A DNA stretch of 64,000 nucleotides. It comes from Eubacterium sp. OM08-24 (GTDB lineage Bacteria; Bacillota; Clostridia; Oscillospirales; Acutalibacteraceae). The stretch covers positions 930,001-994,000 of the forward strand of contig NZ_QSTA01000001.1 in assembly GCF_003438075.1 (NCBI RefSeq), read 5' to 3'. The position numbers were made by a program, and so were the translations under genes. Every line of letters begins with the position of its first letter. The first letter of the stretch is position 1. Below, piece by piece: positions 26,640 through 35,007 of this stretch. The notes beneath the pieces were generated by a model. That model was not told where the DNA came from. It worked only from the letters and a program-made list of their open reading frames with translations, and ran no database searches.

Positions 26640-27004
26640 TTTAAATGTCGGCATACCACCTGTAAATACGGCGATTGCTGTTACACCTGTTGGAAAATGT
26701 TATACGCTTTGCTTTCGTGTAATTTGGCATTCAATGTGGCAATATCACCGTTTCCAAAAGCTTTATCAACAAGTGCTATTGTATCAAATCCGCCCATGGC
26801 GGTACTCATTACCTTTGTTACCGATGCTGTTCCTTTGATAAATTTACCAAAGCCGGACATACATTTAATTCCCTTGCCGGCAACTGCACCTAATTGTCCA
26901 AGTCCGGCAAAAGCCGCTCCGCCGATTGCACCGCTTATTGCGCCTGAGAGTGCTCCATCTTCGAAACCTTCTAGGAACGAACCTCCGTTGGCAATAATTT
27001 CCAA
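26640..27004 (-). pseudogene. Relic of a toxin gene: Gly-rich pre-Hint segment only
   Basis: This segment is almost identical to the part of the 28987 toxin gene at 29730-30075 and encodes NGGSFLEGFEDGALSGAISG onwards through AKLHESKAYNIF. Homology begins abruptly at the GGSF coding point and ends at FTGGM before the Hint domain. A one-base deletion (ttccaacagg versus ttccaaacagg) breaks the frame near 26690. No start codon or ribosome site serves it. The ~200 bp on its right (27005-27207) hold nothing recognisable. It is a remnant of a displaced toxin cassette. Confidence 0.8.
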
Positions 27005-27207
27005 AATTTCATTTTTAAAAATTCAAACGCAAATTTATAATAAGTTTTGGACATATAAACTAATAAGAACCAAAACTCTTAGAATACAAGTAAATTGCTT
27101 GTTTAACAAATTTAAAAGACTTCATCACATTTTTGGGGCGAGAAATACTAACGACAAATCAAAGATAACGATATAATAACTTAAACTATTAGCCTTAAGT
27201 ATTCATC

Positions 27208-28302
27208 TTAAAAAGATAGTTTATAAAGTGCACTCAAAAATCCAGTAAAACTGTCTGCAATTTTGCTGGATGCAAGGAATCCAGTATCTTTATTTTCAAG
27301 TTCGTGGTCGCAAAACCATACTGAGCCATATTCATTCTCGGATAAGTTCATACAGATTGGATTACCGCCTGAGTCGTCGCCGATTGGGAGAAAAAAGGGT
27401 GGAATCAAATTTTCATTCACCATACTATTGTAGATGCGAACAATATCATCAAAATTGTCATTATCTTCATCTTCATAGAAAACGAACAGCTCTCGTATGT
27501 CAGAATTGTTTGTACTATTAGTTGTAACATCAATAAAACTAAAAGCTAGGTCTTCTTCCGGAGTTCCGCCATTATCTTTCATCATAAAATCTTTGTAATC
27601 AGATGGAAGGAATTTTCCCAACATTTTTTCAAAACGCTCCAAACTATCTTTTGTAAGTTTTTTCCCAGAATCATAAAGTTTCATAATATTCCTCAATAAT
27701 TTATTTTTTACAATTGATGCACCACCGGTATGGGCAAAGCCACCTAGCATACAATCATGAACATCTCTCCGTACTAACAACATACTTTTACCATCCTCCA
27801 TACGATGCCAAGTATAACCTTTTGGAGGTTTAGAACCACTAAGCCCAATAGCATTATTAGCCTGTGAAAAGTCCGAGGCATTGTTACCTGTCATATTAAT
27901 CTTAACCGGATTTGGATAATCAGGGTGTGCATAAGGCTTAAAATCAGGATACCCTTCTTTGCTGTATGTCGTCGAGCCGTCTTTGTTTTTTATCTCTTTA
28001 ATTACGCCTTGTTTAGGTTTTCGATTAGCATAATTTGCATTATGAACCAAGACACTATTATTTCCAACAAAATAAGTATGTAATCCATCTACCTTGAAAT
28101 TATAAACCGTTTTGAACTGATCATCAAGTTTTTCACGATAAATTTGCTCAACATAAAGAGTATTTCCATTTTTATCAATAAGTTCTGCACCTATCCACAA
28201 TGACTCAGCACTGACAAAACCTTTATCTTTCACATAATATGGATGGTCATATGTTGAAATAATATTTTCACCGTTTATTGTGAGATGAACAATTAGTTGC
28301 AA
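27208..28302 (-). CDS. Orphan toxin tip: truncated Hint + WHH nuclease fused to SUKH immunity domain
   Basis: The 364-aa frame begins inside a Hint domain (VHLTINGENIISTYDHPYY) and lacks the Hint first half and the whole targeting domain. Hint ends at VLVHNA (~residue 86). Residues ~125-200 hold a WHH-type HNH nuclease: GYTWHRMEDGKSMLLVRRDV, then HDC and FAHTGGAS. From ~residue 210 onward SLERFEKMLGKFLPSDYKDF and NGGTPEEDLAFSFIDV, with FLPIGDDSGGN and GSVWFCDHE, mark a SUKH (SMI1/KNR4) immunity domain. Toxin and immunity are thus in one frame. Start is a TTG without a good ribosome site, so expression is doubtful. It resembles orphan tips seen in Rhs/CDI loci. Confidence 0.82.
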   Translation of the reverse strand: MQLIVHLTINGENIISTYDHPYYVKDKGFVSAESLWIGAELIDKNGNTLYVEQIYREKLDDQFKTVYNFKVDGLHTYFVGNNSVLVHNANYANRKPKQGVIKEIKNKDGSTTYSKEGYPDFKPYAHPDYPNPVKINMTGNNASDFSQANNAIGLSGSKPPKGYTWHRMEDGKSMLLVRRDVHDCMLGGFAHTGGASIVKNKLLRNIMKLYDSGKKLTKDSLERFEKMLGKFLPSDYKDFMMKDNGGTPEEDLAFSFIDVTTNSTNNSDIRELFVFYEDEDNDNFDDIVRIYNSMVNENLIPPFFLPIGDDSGGNPICMNLSENEYGSVWFCDHELENKDTGFLASSKIADSFTGFLSALYKLSF

Positions 28303-28331
28303 TTACTTTATTATAACATCAAGCAATAAAA

Positions 28332-28910
28332 TCATAAAACAGATTTTCTGTATATATCAAAAACCTCAGTATTATTCGTTTCCAACAATTCTTCAAAAGA
28401 CTCAATTCCGTATTTTTCAAGATACTCAAGTTCATTATCAGAAATTGGTACAGTAAATAACCAATTTACAATGTGATCATCTATAACCTGTCCTTGCAAG
28501 TTTTCCCAGTATGTTGGATAGGTATAGTAAATATGTTTCATTTCTAATTTATCGTCATAATCTCTTATAATATTAGGAACTACCATTCCAGGTCTACATG
28601 AATAACTATCTTTTATTATATTAAAAGCACAAGATGCTATGATATTAGGAAATTCAACAAAATCATTTACACACATTCCAATAAATTCCACTCGTATTTC
28701 ATGTTCATGCTCATCTACGAGTCCTATGGTATAATTTGAAAGTCCAATAGTTGAATATGTTGAAAAGCCAATATCTGGTCGATTTTCTCCAATATATATA
28801 TCCACCTTAAATTTGTTTGTTTCATCTGCAAACGATATTACTTTTGGGTCTAATTTTAAAGAATTATGTATCAACTTAAATATTTCCTTTTTATTTTTCA
28901 TATTATTCAT
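28332..28910 (-). CDS. Suppressor-of-fused (SUFU) family immunity protein
   Basis: The 192-aa protein has the SUFU-domain style: YSTIGLSNYTIGL, a central VEFPNIIASCAFNIIK and a late ISDNELEYLEKYGIESFEEL. SUFU proteins are recurrent immunity partners in polymorphic toxin loci. It follows the GH-E nuclease toxin gene by 76 bp on the same strand, the standard toxin-then-immunity order, and starts with ATG behind gaggtaaaat. It probably binds and blocks that nuclease. Confidence 0.8.
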   Translation of the reverse strand: MNNMKNKKEIFKLIHNSLKLDPKVISFADETNKFKVDIYIGENRPDIGFSTYSTIGLSNYTIGLVDEHEHEIRVEFIGMCVNDFVEFPNIIASCAFNIIKDSYSCRPGMVVPNIIRDYDDKLEMKHIYYTYPTYWENLQGQVIDDHIVNWLFTVPISDNELEYLEKYGIESFEELLETNNTEVFDIYRKSVL

Positions 28911-28986
28911 ATTTTACCTCAATCTTAATTATATTTCATTTATCTTATCATAAGTCAATATACTACGATTTATGCTAGAACTCACA

Positions 28987-30483
28987 TTAATCACCCAAAT
29001 AAAAATCAGTTAAATCCTCACAAGTATGACTTCTATTCGATGAGGGAAGTTCAGGACGATAATGTGTATAATCATTATGCTCATCTAAAAATTGCTTTCT
29101 ACTAATTCCACGTTGTTTAGCACTTATTTTATGTTTTCTAAATTCATATCCTGGTTTATGCCCCATATCCCACGGTTCATTAAAGTCTATTGGTCTTCCA
29201 GTTTTCGGATCGCGTACTACACCATCAGGTGAACTTGCCTTTGCCTCATTCCAAGTTTTATCTCTCACACCTTTTCTATACCCTGAGGGTCTGCTATACA
29301 AGTCGCCTGCATTATGAACCAAAATGCAATACTCACTGACAAAATATGTATGATAATCTTCAACTTGAAAGTTATAGACCTTAACCGATTCATCACCTAA
29401 GTTTTCTCGGTAAAGCTGTTTAACAAGGACAACATTTCCATTTTTATCAATAAGTTCTGCACCTATCCACAAGGCTTCGGCGCTGACAAAACCTTTATCT
29501 TTCACATAATATGGATGGTCATATGTTGAAATAATATTTTCACCGTTTATTGTGAGATGAACAAGACTTGATGTTTCCCTGATATATGTTTCAAGAACCT
29601 GCTTAGTAGATACTTCTAATGTTTCTGCATCTGCAGCATAGACCATGTCTCCTGGCTTAATATTTTCAATTGCAACCAAGCCACTTGCGGTAAGAACAAG
29701 TGTACCTGCAACAAAGCATTTCATTGTTGTAGTCATACCACCTGTAAATACGGCGGTTGCTGTTACACCTGTTTGGAAAATGTTATACGCTTTGCTTTCG
29801 TGTAATTTGGCATTCAATGTGGCAATATCACCGTTTCCAAAAGCTTTATCAACAAGTGCTATTGTATCAAATCCGCCCATGGCGGTACTCATTACCTTTG
29901 TTACCGATGCTGTTCCTTTGATAAATTTACCAAAGCCGGACATACATTTAATTCCCTTGCCGGCAACTGCACCTAATTGTCCAAGTCCGGCAAAAGCCGC
30001 TCCGCCGATTGCACCGCTTATTGCGCCTGAGAGTGCTCCATCTTCGAAACCTTCTAGGAACGAACCTCCGTTTGCAATACTTTCCACCCCTCCGGATACG
30101 CCTCCTATACAAGCACCTAAAATAGCACCCCAACAGGCTCCGGCAATAATTGGTCCTACACCTGGAATCAAAAGTACAGCAACAGATACAATTACTATTG
30201 CTATTGTAACTATCAATTTCCAATGCTCTTTACACCAATCTGCTGCCGATTGTACACCATCACAAATGTGTTCAATAACACTTTTTTCGCATTCAGGTTT
30301 CAGATAAGAATACTTTGTGTAAAAATCTTCTTTTGATTTCTTTATTTCCTCTTCTGCCGCTGAATCTTTTCTTGATGCTGTTTCGATGAATTCACTAAGC
30401 TTATTATTTAACTTTTTTAAATCTTCGATTTTGGATTTTTCACTTTTTGACGAGGAACTGATACTATCAACAGTATCCTGCAA
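28987..30483 (-). CDS. Polymorphic T7SS toxin: Hint + GH-E nuclease tip, 5' end damaged
   Basis: The open frame encodes 498 aa: most of the shared targeting domain, a hydrophobic helix (LIVTIAIVIVSVAVLLIPG), a Gly-rich region, a Hint domain (KCFVAGTLVLT near residue 252 to LVHNAG near 390) and a C-terminal nuclease. The tip has NEPWDMGHKPGYEFRKHKIS and RKQFLDEHNDYTHYRPELPS, typical of the GH-E HNH/EndoVII family. The normal start is broken. The equivalent ATG is at 30614, a one-base deletion shifts frame within the next 20 bp, and TAA at 30541-30543 stops the original frame. Four codons are also missing near TLQG. Only a TTG at 30483 could start translation. The SUFU immunity gene follows intact. 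Confidence 0.85.
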   Translation of the reverse strand: MQDTVDSISSSSKSEKSKIEDLKKLNNKLSEFIETASRKDSAAEEEIKKSKEDFYTKYSYLKPECEKSVIEHICDGVQSAADWCKEHWKLIVTIAIVIVSVAVLLIPGVGPIIAGACWGAILGACIGGVSGGVESIANGGSFLEGFEDGALSGAISGAIGGAAFAGLGQLGAVAGKGIKCMSGFGKFIKGTASVTKVMSTAMGGFDTIALVDKAFGNGDIATLNAKLHESKAYNIFQTGVTATAVFTGGMTTTMKCFVAGTLVLTASGLVAIENIKPGDMVYAADAETLEVSTKQVLETYIRETSSLVHLTINGENIISTYDHPYYVKDKGFVSAEALWIGAELIDKNGNVVLVKQLYRENLGDESVKVYNFQVEDYHTYFVSEYCILVHNAGDLYSRPSGYRKGVRDKTWNEAKASSPDGVVRDPKTGRPIDFNEPWDMGHKPGYEFRKHKISAKQRGISRKQFLDEHNDYTHYRPELPSSNRSHTCEDLTDFYLGD

Positions 30484-30636
30484 ATTGCAAGTACTGCTGT
30501 CAACACCTTGTAATGTACTGAGTTGTACACTAAAATTATTTTAGGACTTGATAATATCATCACTTAGACCACCTATACCATTAATTTTATCTTTGTATAA
30601 GTTATCGTTGTCATAAAGGCTACATTTAATTGTTTT

Positions 30637-30981
30637 TTATTTTTCTACTGCAGATTTTTGTTCATGCCATTCATCAATTATTGAAAGAAGTTCGTGAGTT
30701 GGAATAGAACACCAATTTCCCATTCCATCTTCAGCCAACATATCATAAATGGTTGTATTTTCTTTTTGAATGACTAGTTCACAAATATTCCCTGATATAT
30801 CTTTTTCCTCCGCTTTTCCATGTAAAACATCATTAATATTTTCCTTTATCCATTCCTCAAAAGTTCCAACCTCAACGAAAAAAAATGTACTTAGCAGGGC
30901 ATATTTTTTATCAAAAAAATCAATTGTCAATTTTTTCTTGCCATTATCAAGTGTTATAGTCTTAAACTCTTTGTCAATCAT
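30637..30981 (-). CDS. Cognate immunity protein of the EndoU toxin
   Basis: The 114-aa acidic cytosolic protein (KTITLDNGKKKLTIDFFDKK ... HELLSIIDEWHEQ) has no recognised family. Its ATG abuts the toxin stop (tagatg) and uses the toxin end as ribosome site (ggaggtaatt). Direct coupling to the EndoU toxin and small acidic nature make it the immunity protein by position. No signal peptide, consistent with neutralising a cytoplasmic RNase. Confidence 0.7.
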   Translation of the reverse strand: MIDKEFKTITLDNGKKKLTIDFFDKKYALLSTFFFVEVGTFEEWIKENINDVLHGKAEEKDISGNICELVIQKENTTIYDMLAEDGMGNWCSIPTHELLSIIDEWHEQKSAVEK

Positions 30982-32775
30982 CTAATTACCTCCAGGAAAA
31001 GCACTTACTATTTTTCCATCATCATTAATGTACATGGTTACATCAATGCCTCCAGCTGTTGTACCTTGATAGGTACTATTCATTCCAGATTTTGGAGCAG
31101 AAAAAACTAAAGTTTTATTGTCATAAGCTTCATTTATACAATCAACAACTTGTTGAGGTGTCATGTTCTCAGGAAAGAAAGTGGACTTGCCACCATTGGC
31201 AGTTTTAGGAATACCGTTAACTGAAACTTGTCCTTCATATATGCCATTAGCACTTGGTGTAGTTCGTGTTCCATTAACTATACTACCCGCAGAATTCTCT
31301 ATTCCTTCATAATGATATCCAACTGCTTTACCCCTAGAATTAACTTCCCCTTCAAAAATATGTTCCAAAGACCGTTCAGTGAAGTTCTCAGTATTTTTTA
31401 AAGAATCAAGTGAAGTTTTAGGATATGTCGCATTGTGTACTAATATTTTTTGATGGCTAACAAAATATGTATGATAGTCCTCGACCTGAAAGTTATAAAC
31501 CTTAACCGATTCATCACCTAAGTTTTCTCGGTAAAGCTGTTCAACAAGGACGACATTTCCATTTTTATCAATAAGTTCTGCACCTATCCACAAGGCTTCG
31601 GCGCTGACAAAACCTTTATCTTTCACATAATATGGATGGTCATATGTTGAAATAATATTTTCACCGTTTATTGTGAGATGAACAAGGTGCGATGTTTCTC
31701 TAATATAGGTTTCAAGAACAGGTTTAAGAGATACTTCTAATGTTTCTGCATCTGCAGCATAAACCATATCTCCTGCCTTAATCATCTCAATCGCAACAAT
31801 TCCGTTAGCTGTCAGTACAAGTGTTCCTGCGATGAAACATTTTGCACTACTCTTATAACCTCCAGTAAAAGCTGCAGTCATTCCTGTTCCCATCTGAACA
31901 GCATTATAAAACGGATTAGAGTGTGCTTTAGCATTAGCTGCGGCAATTTGACCACCATTATAATTGAACCCAAGGTCTTTACTTAAGCGCATCATCGTCA
32001 TATCGCCTAATGCTAACATATCAAAACTTTGCATTCCAACCGAAATAACGCCTGATACATTAAACAAGGTATTAATTGCAGTAGAGCACTGACCGATTGT
32101 ACCTAAGCCTGCACCGAAACCGCTAAGCCCGCCGAAGGCGGCACCCATTAAGGCTCCATCTTTTGCACCGCTAAGCACCCCTTTTAATATACCACCCACG
32201 CCTTCTTGGGCGTATCCGGATATTCCTCCGACTATGGCTCCGACCGCAAGTCCTATTAGAAATCCCTTCAGCATATTAGTAAGAATTGCTGTACCAATAC
32301 CCTGTAAGCCTGGAACAAACAAGCACACAACAGCTACAACCAATTCGATAGCTATAAGTATCTCTTTCCAATGCTCTTTACACCACTCTGCTACCGATTG
32401 TACACCACCACAAATGTGTTCAATAACACTTTTTTCGCATTCAGGTTTCAGATAAGAATACTTTGTGTAAAAATCTTCTTTTGATTTCTTTATTTCCTCT
32501 TCTGCCGCTGAATCTTTTCTTGATGCAGTCTCAATGAATTCACTAAGCTTATTATTTAACTTTTTTAAATCTTCAATTTTTGATTTTTCACTTTTTGACG
32601 AGGAACTGATACTATCAACGGTATCCTGCAAATTGCAAGTACTGCTGTCAACACCTTGAAGAGTGTTTTTCAGCGTTCCAAGCTGAACCTCAAGATTATT
32701 TGATGATTTTATCAAATTATCTATCAGCCCACCAACACCATTGACTTTTTCTTTGTATAGTGTTATTGTTGCCAT
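30982..32775 (-). CDS. Complete polymorphic T7SS toxin: targeting domain + Hint + EndoU RNase
   Basis: The 597-aa protein is the best-preserved long toxin. Residues 1-130 form a helical LXG-like targeting domain (TITLYKEKVNGVGG; L-Q-G at 39-41). A hydrophobic helix lies at ~140-160 and a Gly-rich segment at ~165-300. A Hint autoprocessing domain runs from KCFIAGTLVLT (~311) to ILVHNA (~446). The tip SLEHIFEGEVNSRGKAVGYH ... GGKSTFFPENM matches bacterial EndoU nucleases. Hint would cleave to free the tip. The immunity gene follows with no gap. The targeting domain is shorter than the ~200 aa of classical LXG domains. Confidence 0.87.
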   Translation of the reverse strand: MATITLYKEKVNGVGGLIDNLIKSSNNLEVQLGTLKNTLQGVDSSTCNLQDTVDSISSSSKSEKSKIEDLKKLNNKLSEFIETASRKDSAAEEEIKKSKEDFYTKYSYLKPECEKSVIEHICGGVQSVAEWCKEHWKEILIAIELVVAVVCLFVPGLQGIGTAILTNMLKGFLIGLAVGAIVGGISGYAQEGVGGILKGVLSGAKDGALMGAAFGGLSGFGAGLGTIGQCSTAINTLFNVSGVISVGMQSFDMLALGDMTMMRLSKDLGFNYNGGQIAAANAKAHSNPFYNAVQMGTGMTAAFTGGYKSSAKCFIAGTLVLTANGIVAIEMIKAGDMVYAADAETLEVSLKPVLETYIRETSHLVHLTINGENIISTYDHPYYVKDKGFVSAEALWIGAELIDKNGNVVLVEQLYRENLGDESVKVYNFQVEDYHTYFVSHQKILVHNATYPKTSLDSLKNTENFTERSLEHIFEGEVNSRGKAVGYHYEGIENSAGSIVNGTRTTPSANGIYEGQVSVNGIPKTANGGKSTFFPENMTPQQVVDCINEAYDNKTLVFSAPKSGMNSTYQGTTAGGIDVTMYINDDGKIVSAFPGGN

Positions 32776-32812
32776 AGGACACCTCCTCTCACATAATAGC
32801 TGTCATTTTGCT

Positions 32813-33118
32813 TTAAATGTATTGCCTCATAATATTCCACAAATCATTTCTTATTCTTTCAAAAGGCTTCATTCAACTTCATTCTCGTGTTATAATCATT
32901 ATCTCAAATGTAATACTCCGTTAAGTCAGCTCTTCCGGTATACAGCGATTTATATAATTCCAAAACATACTCAGATTTGAAAACTTCCGATTCACCCAAT
33001 TCTAGCACATTCACGGTATTTTTTACTAACTTGAGCATATTAATAATAGAATTGTCATGATGCAATTCTAAGTAATCTCTCAATTGTTTAAATAGTTTTT
33101 TAAAGCATCTAAATTCAT
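32813..33118 (-). pseudogene. Decayed immunity gene (DUF6966-like pattern)
   Basis: Reading from ATG 33118, the protein runs MNLDALK, then one base is missing in an A run. The other frame continues LFKQLRDYLELHHDNSII to YTGRADLTEYYI. There a TGA replaces the expected Trp codon. The sequence continues DNDYNTRMKLNEAF, shifts frame again and ends ERIRNDLWNIMRQYI. The reconstructed ~100-aa protein resembles small immunity proteins ending in (W)D-D-x3-R-x3-N-E...L(W); DUF6966 is my closest recollection. Three lesions make it a pseudogene. It belongs to a lost toxin cassette. Confidence 0.7.
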
Positions 33119-33191
33119 ATCTATAAAAAACCTCAAAAATTAATAATCTTCCATTAACCAACTATACGATTTTAAAAACTTATCTGGATGT

Positions 33192-33242
33192 CAGAAAAAG
33201 CCACCTGCACCACTAACTTTTTCTTTATGTAATATTATTCAT
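33192..33242 (-). pseudogene. Relic of a toxin start (first ~15 codons of the targeting domain)
   Basis: On the - strand, ATG at 33242 is followed by a damaged copy of the shared toxin start. With a small deletion it reads NNIT then LHKEKVSGAGG, matching TITLYKEKVNGVGG of the intact toxins. Homology then stops. It marks the 5' end of the deleted toxin gene whose immunity relic lies at 32813-33118. Confidence 0.65.
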
Positions 33243-33267
33243 AGAAACACATACTTTTAATTTTATA

Positions 33268-33654
33268 TTACTTACCAGCGTTATATATTATATTAATGCT
33301 ACTAACGTTTCCTTTTGGATCGTACACAGATTTAATGTTACCCCAATCAAAAAAAGTTTCTGGGCTTAATCCGTTCTTAGCAAGAATCGCATCATGGAAC
33401 TGCTTGCGTTTAATTTCTTCCGAAAAAGAAGGATTAATATCAACACAAATCATTGATAACATATACAAAATTTTATTACGAAAGAATAGACTAGTGATAA
33501 AATTGTTCCCACCAATTTTTACGGTATCATTTAATCTTATGATTCTAACCGCATCTTGTCCTTCAAAAAAAGTAGATCTTTGAAAGTCTTCAAATGTATA
33601 TCCAGGAGCAAAAATCTCACCGTTAATTTCTATTAATCCAGATTTTAAGTCCAT
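33268..33654 (-). CDS. Putative immunity protein for orphan tip C
   Basis: The 128-aa soluble protein starts behind gaggataaa and follows the 33662 tip by 7 bp. It contains EINGEIFAPGYTFEDFQRST and GGNNFITSLFFRNKILYML, a beta-rich pattern of small immunity proteins that recognise ADP-ribosylating or NAD-degrading toxins in some loci, but I do not recognise the exact family. Position is the main evidence. Confidence 0.6.
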   Translation of the reverse strand: MDLKSGLIEINGEIFAPGYTFEDFQRSTFFEGQDAVRIIRLNDTVKIGGNNFITSLFFRNKILYMLSMICVDINPSFSEEIKRKQFHDAILAKNGLSPETFFDWGNIKSVYDPKGNVSSINIIYNAGK

Positions 33655-33661
33655 TTTATCC

Positions 33662-34261
33662 TCACTTCGTCAAATTTATTGTTTCAACAAGCACTAATAT
33701 ACCCTTATCAATTAACTTTTGAACATTTGGCACATAAAATTGCTCTAACCCACCTGTGCCAAATTGCGGATTAGCTAGTGCTTGACCATATCCTACGGTT
33801 ACTGTTTTTGTAAATTTATACCCACTAACTTGTCCTCTAAACCCATAAATTGGATGGGGCTTAACTTGTAAGCCTTCAAATAAGGTAGTAGCATTTCGTC
33901 CAGAGTCTTCAATCGCATCTAATGTGGTAAAATATTCTGTGCCATTCGGTTCTCCACGATAAAGTATATCACCTTTATGCATATTAACATCTACATAATC
34001 ATCTATACCTGGATAATCATCCTTGCCTTGCCAACTTTTAGCGGTTTTGGATGGGCTATTAAATCGAATCCCCCCACTTATACCACCTAAAATGCCACCG
34101 CTAACTATCCCCGAAAAACCTGACATAGCAATATCATCTAAGGCACCATTGAGATTTCCGTGTTCTGCGAGATAGTCTATGGTTGTAACACACATATTTG
34201 AAACACCGTTTGACAAAGCACCTATTCCGGCTCCTCTGCCAATACTTCCAACCATAGACAA
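33662..34261 (-). CDS. Orphan toxin tip C without targeting domain
   Basis: Homology to the Gly-rich part of the 35008 toxin starts abruptly near 34370 (GSFFDGFESG) and runs in frame to about 34080 (LGGISGGI); no ATG, GTG or TTG occurs before the TTG at 34261, which lacks a ribosome site. No Hint domain is present. The unique tip (~115 aa) reads KGDILYRGEPNGTEYFTTLD ... YGQALANPQFGTGGLEQFYV, a G-x-LyRGep / FGtGGleQ layout that recalls TNT-like NAD glycohydrolase or ADP-ribosyltransferase toxins; this is a guess. It is followed by its immunity gene. Probably a displaced, unexpressed cassette. Confidence 0.65.
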   Translation of the reverse strand: MSMVGSIGRGAGIGALSNGVSNMCVTTIDYLAEHGNLNGALDDIAMSGFSGIVSGGILGGISGGIRFNSPSKTAKSWQGKDDYPGIDDYVDVNMHKGDILYRGEPNGTEYFTTLDAIEDSGRNATTLFEGLQVKPHPIYGFRGQVSGYKFTKTVTVGYGQALANPQFGTGGLEQFYVPNVQKLIDKGILVLVETINLTK

Positions 34262-34470
34262 TGCCGATCCTGCTACAAATGTAAGTCCGCCTGTAATTGC
34301 TCCGCCAATTGCACCACCTACAGCACCATCAAAAGTTCCACTTTCAAACCCATCAAAAAATGATCCAAATGGTCCATATTATTTTTTGAACTACATTCTA
34401 TAAAGCTTAAGACTTAATCTTTCAGCAAATACATATTTCACTAATGGTTAAAAGACATTGTATAGAAAAG

Positions 34471-34989
34471 TCAATAAGCAAAAGATTCTTTATGCCAAGT
34501 ATTATTTAAAAAATCATATTTAAATTTCCAATCATTTCTTCCATACTTATCAGCGGTGTTATTATTTCCTTGACATATAACAGATAATTTTTCTCCATCA
34601 ATAAAGCGATAAAAAATATATCCAAATGGCGGAGATATCTTCGATATTTCGTCTCCTTTTCTGGACAAAACGCTTATTCTATTTTTATACATCAGATAAA
34701 TATTATCTTTAGAAACTTTCACAGTTTTCAGTTCGTTATACCTATGTTCATTTATACAATGACCATCACTATCAAATAATTTTAAATTTCCATTTTCGTC
34801 ATACCAAAGAATATCCTTACCATTTAAGTTAATAAATCTGTAACTAAAAGTTTTATTTTCATATATTTCTAAAAAAATCATGTCATTGCTTTCTGTAGCA
34901 AATATAATTCCTTCAACTACATAACTATATGATTTATTTTCATATTTCCAATTTACTATCCTATTATCACTACTAAAATTAATTTCCAT
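34471..34989 (-). CDS. Putative immunity protein for toxin B
   Basis: The protein (172 aa from ATG 34989; an upstream in-frame GTG at 35004 lies inside the aggtgg site) is rich in short beta strands (NFSSDNRIVNWKYENKSYSY, ILWYDENGNLKLFDSDG, IYLMYKNRISVLSRKGDEIS), like a partial beta propeller. No membrane segment. It starts 18 bp after the 35008 toxin stop, in the toxin-then-immunity order. Family not recognised. Confidence 0.6.
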   Translation of the reverse strand: MEINFSSDNRIVNWKYENKSYSYVVEGIIFATESNDMIFLEIYENKTFSYRFINLNGKDILWYDENGNLKLFDSDGHCINEHRYNELKTVKVSKDNIYLMYKNRISVLSRKGDEISKISPPFGYIFYRFIDGEKLSVICQGNNNTADKYGRNDWKFKYDFLNNTWHKESFAY

Positions 34990-35007
34990 ATTAACTTTAT
35001 CCACCTA

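Noticed and set aside
29645..30307. A 220-codon + strand frame antisense to the Gly-rich part of the GH-E toxin, and similar + strand frames at 26697, 34179, 35714 and 37532
   Set aside because: They are Pro/Ala-rich mirror frames of Gly/Ala-rich coding sequence, repeated wherever that segment is repeated, with no ribosome sites.
32813..33118. TGA read as Trp (recoding) in the immunity relic
   Set aside because: Two frameshifts accompany the TGA, and TGA is used as a normal stop elsewhere in the window, so decay is the simpler explanation.
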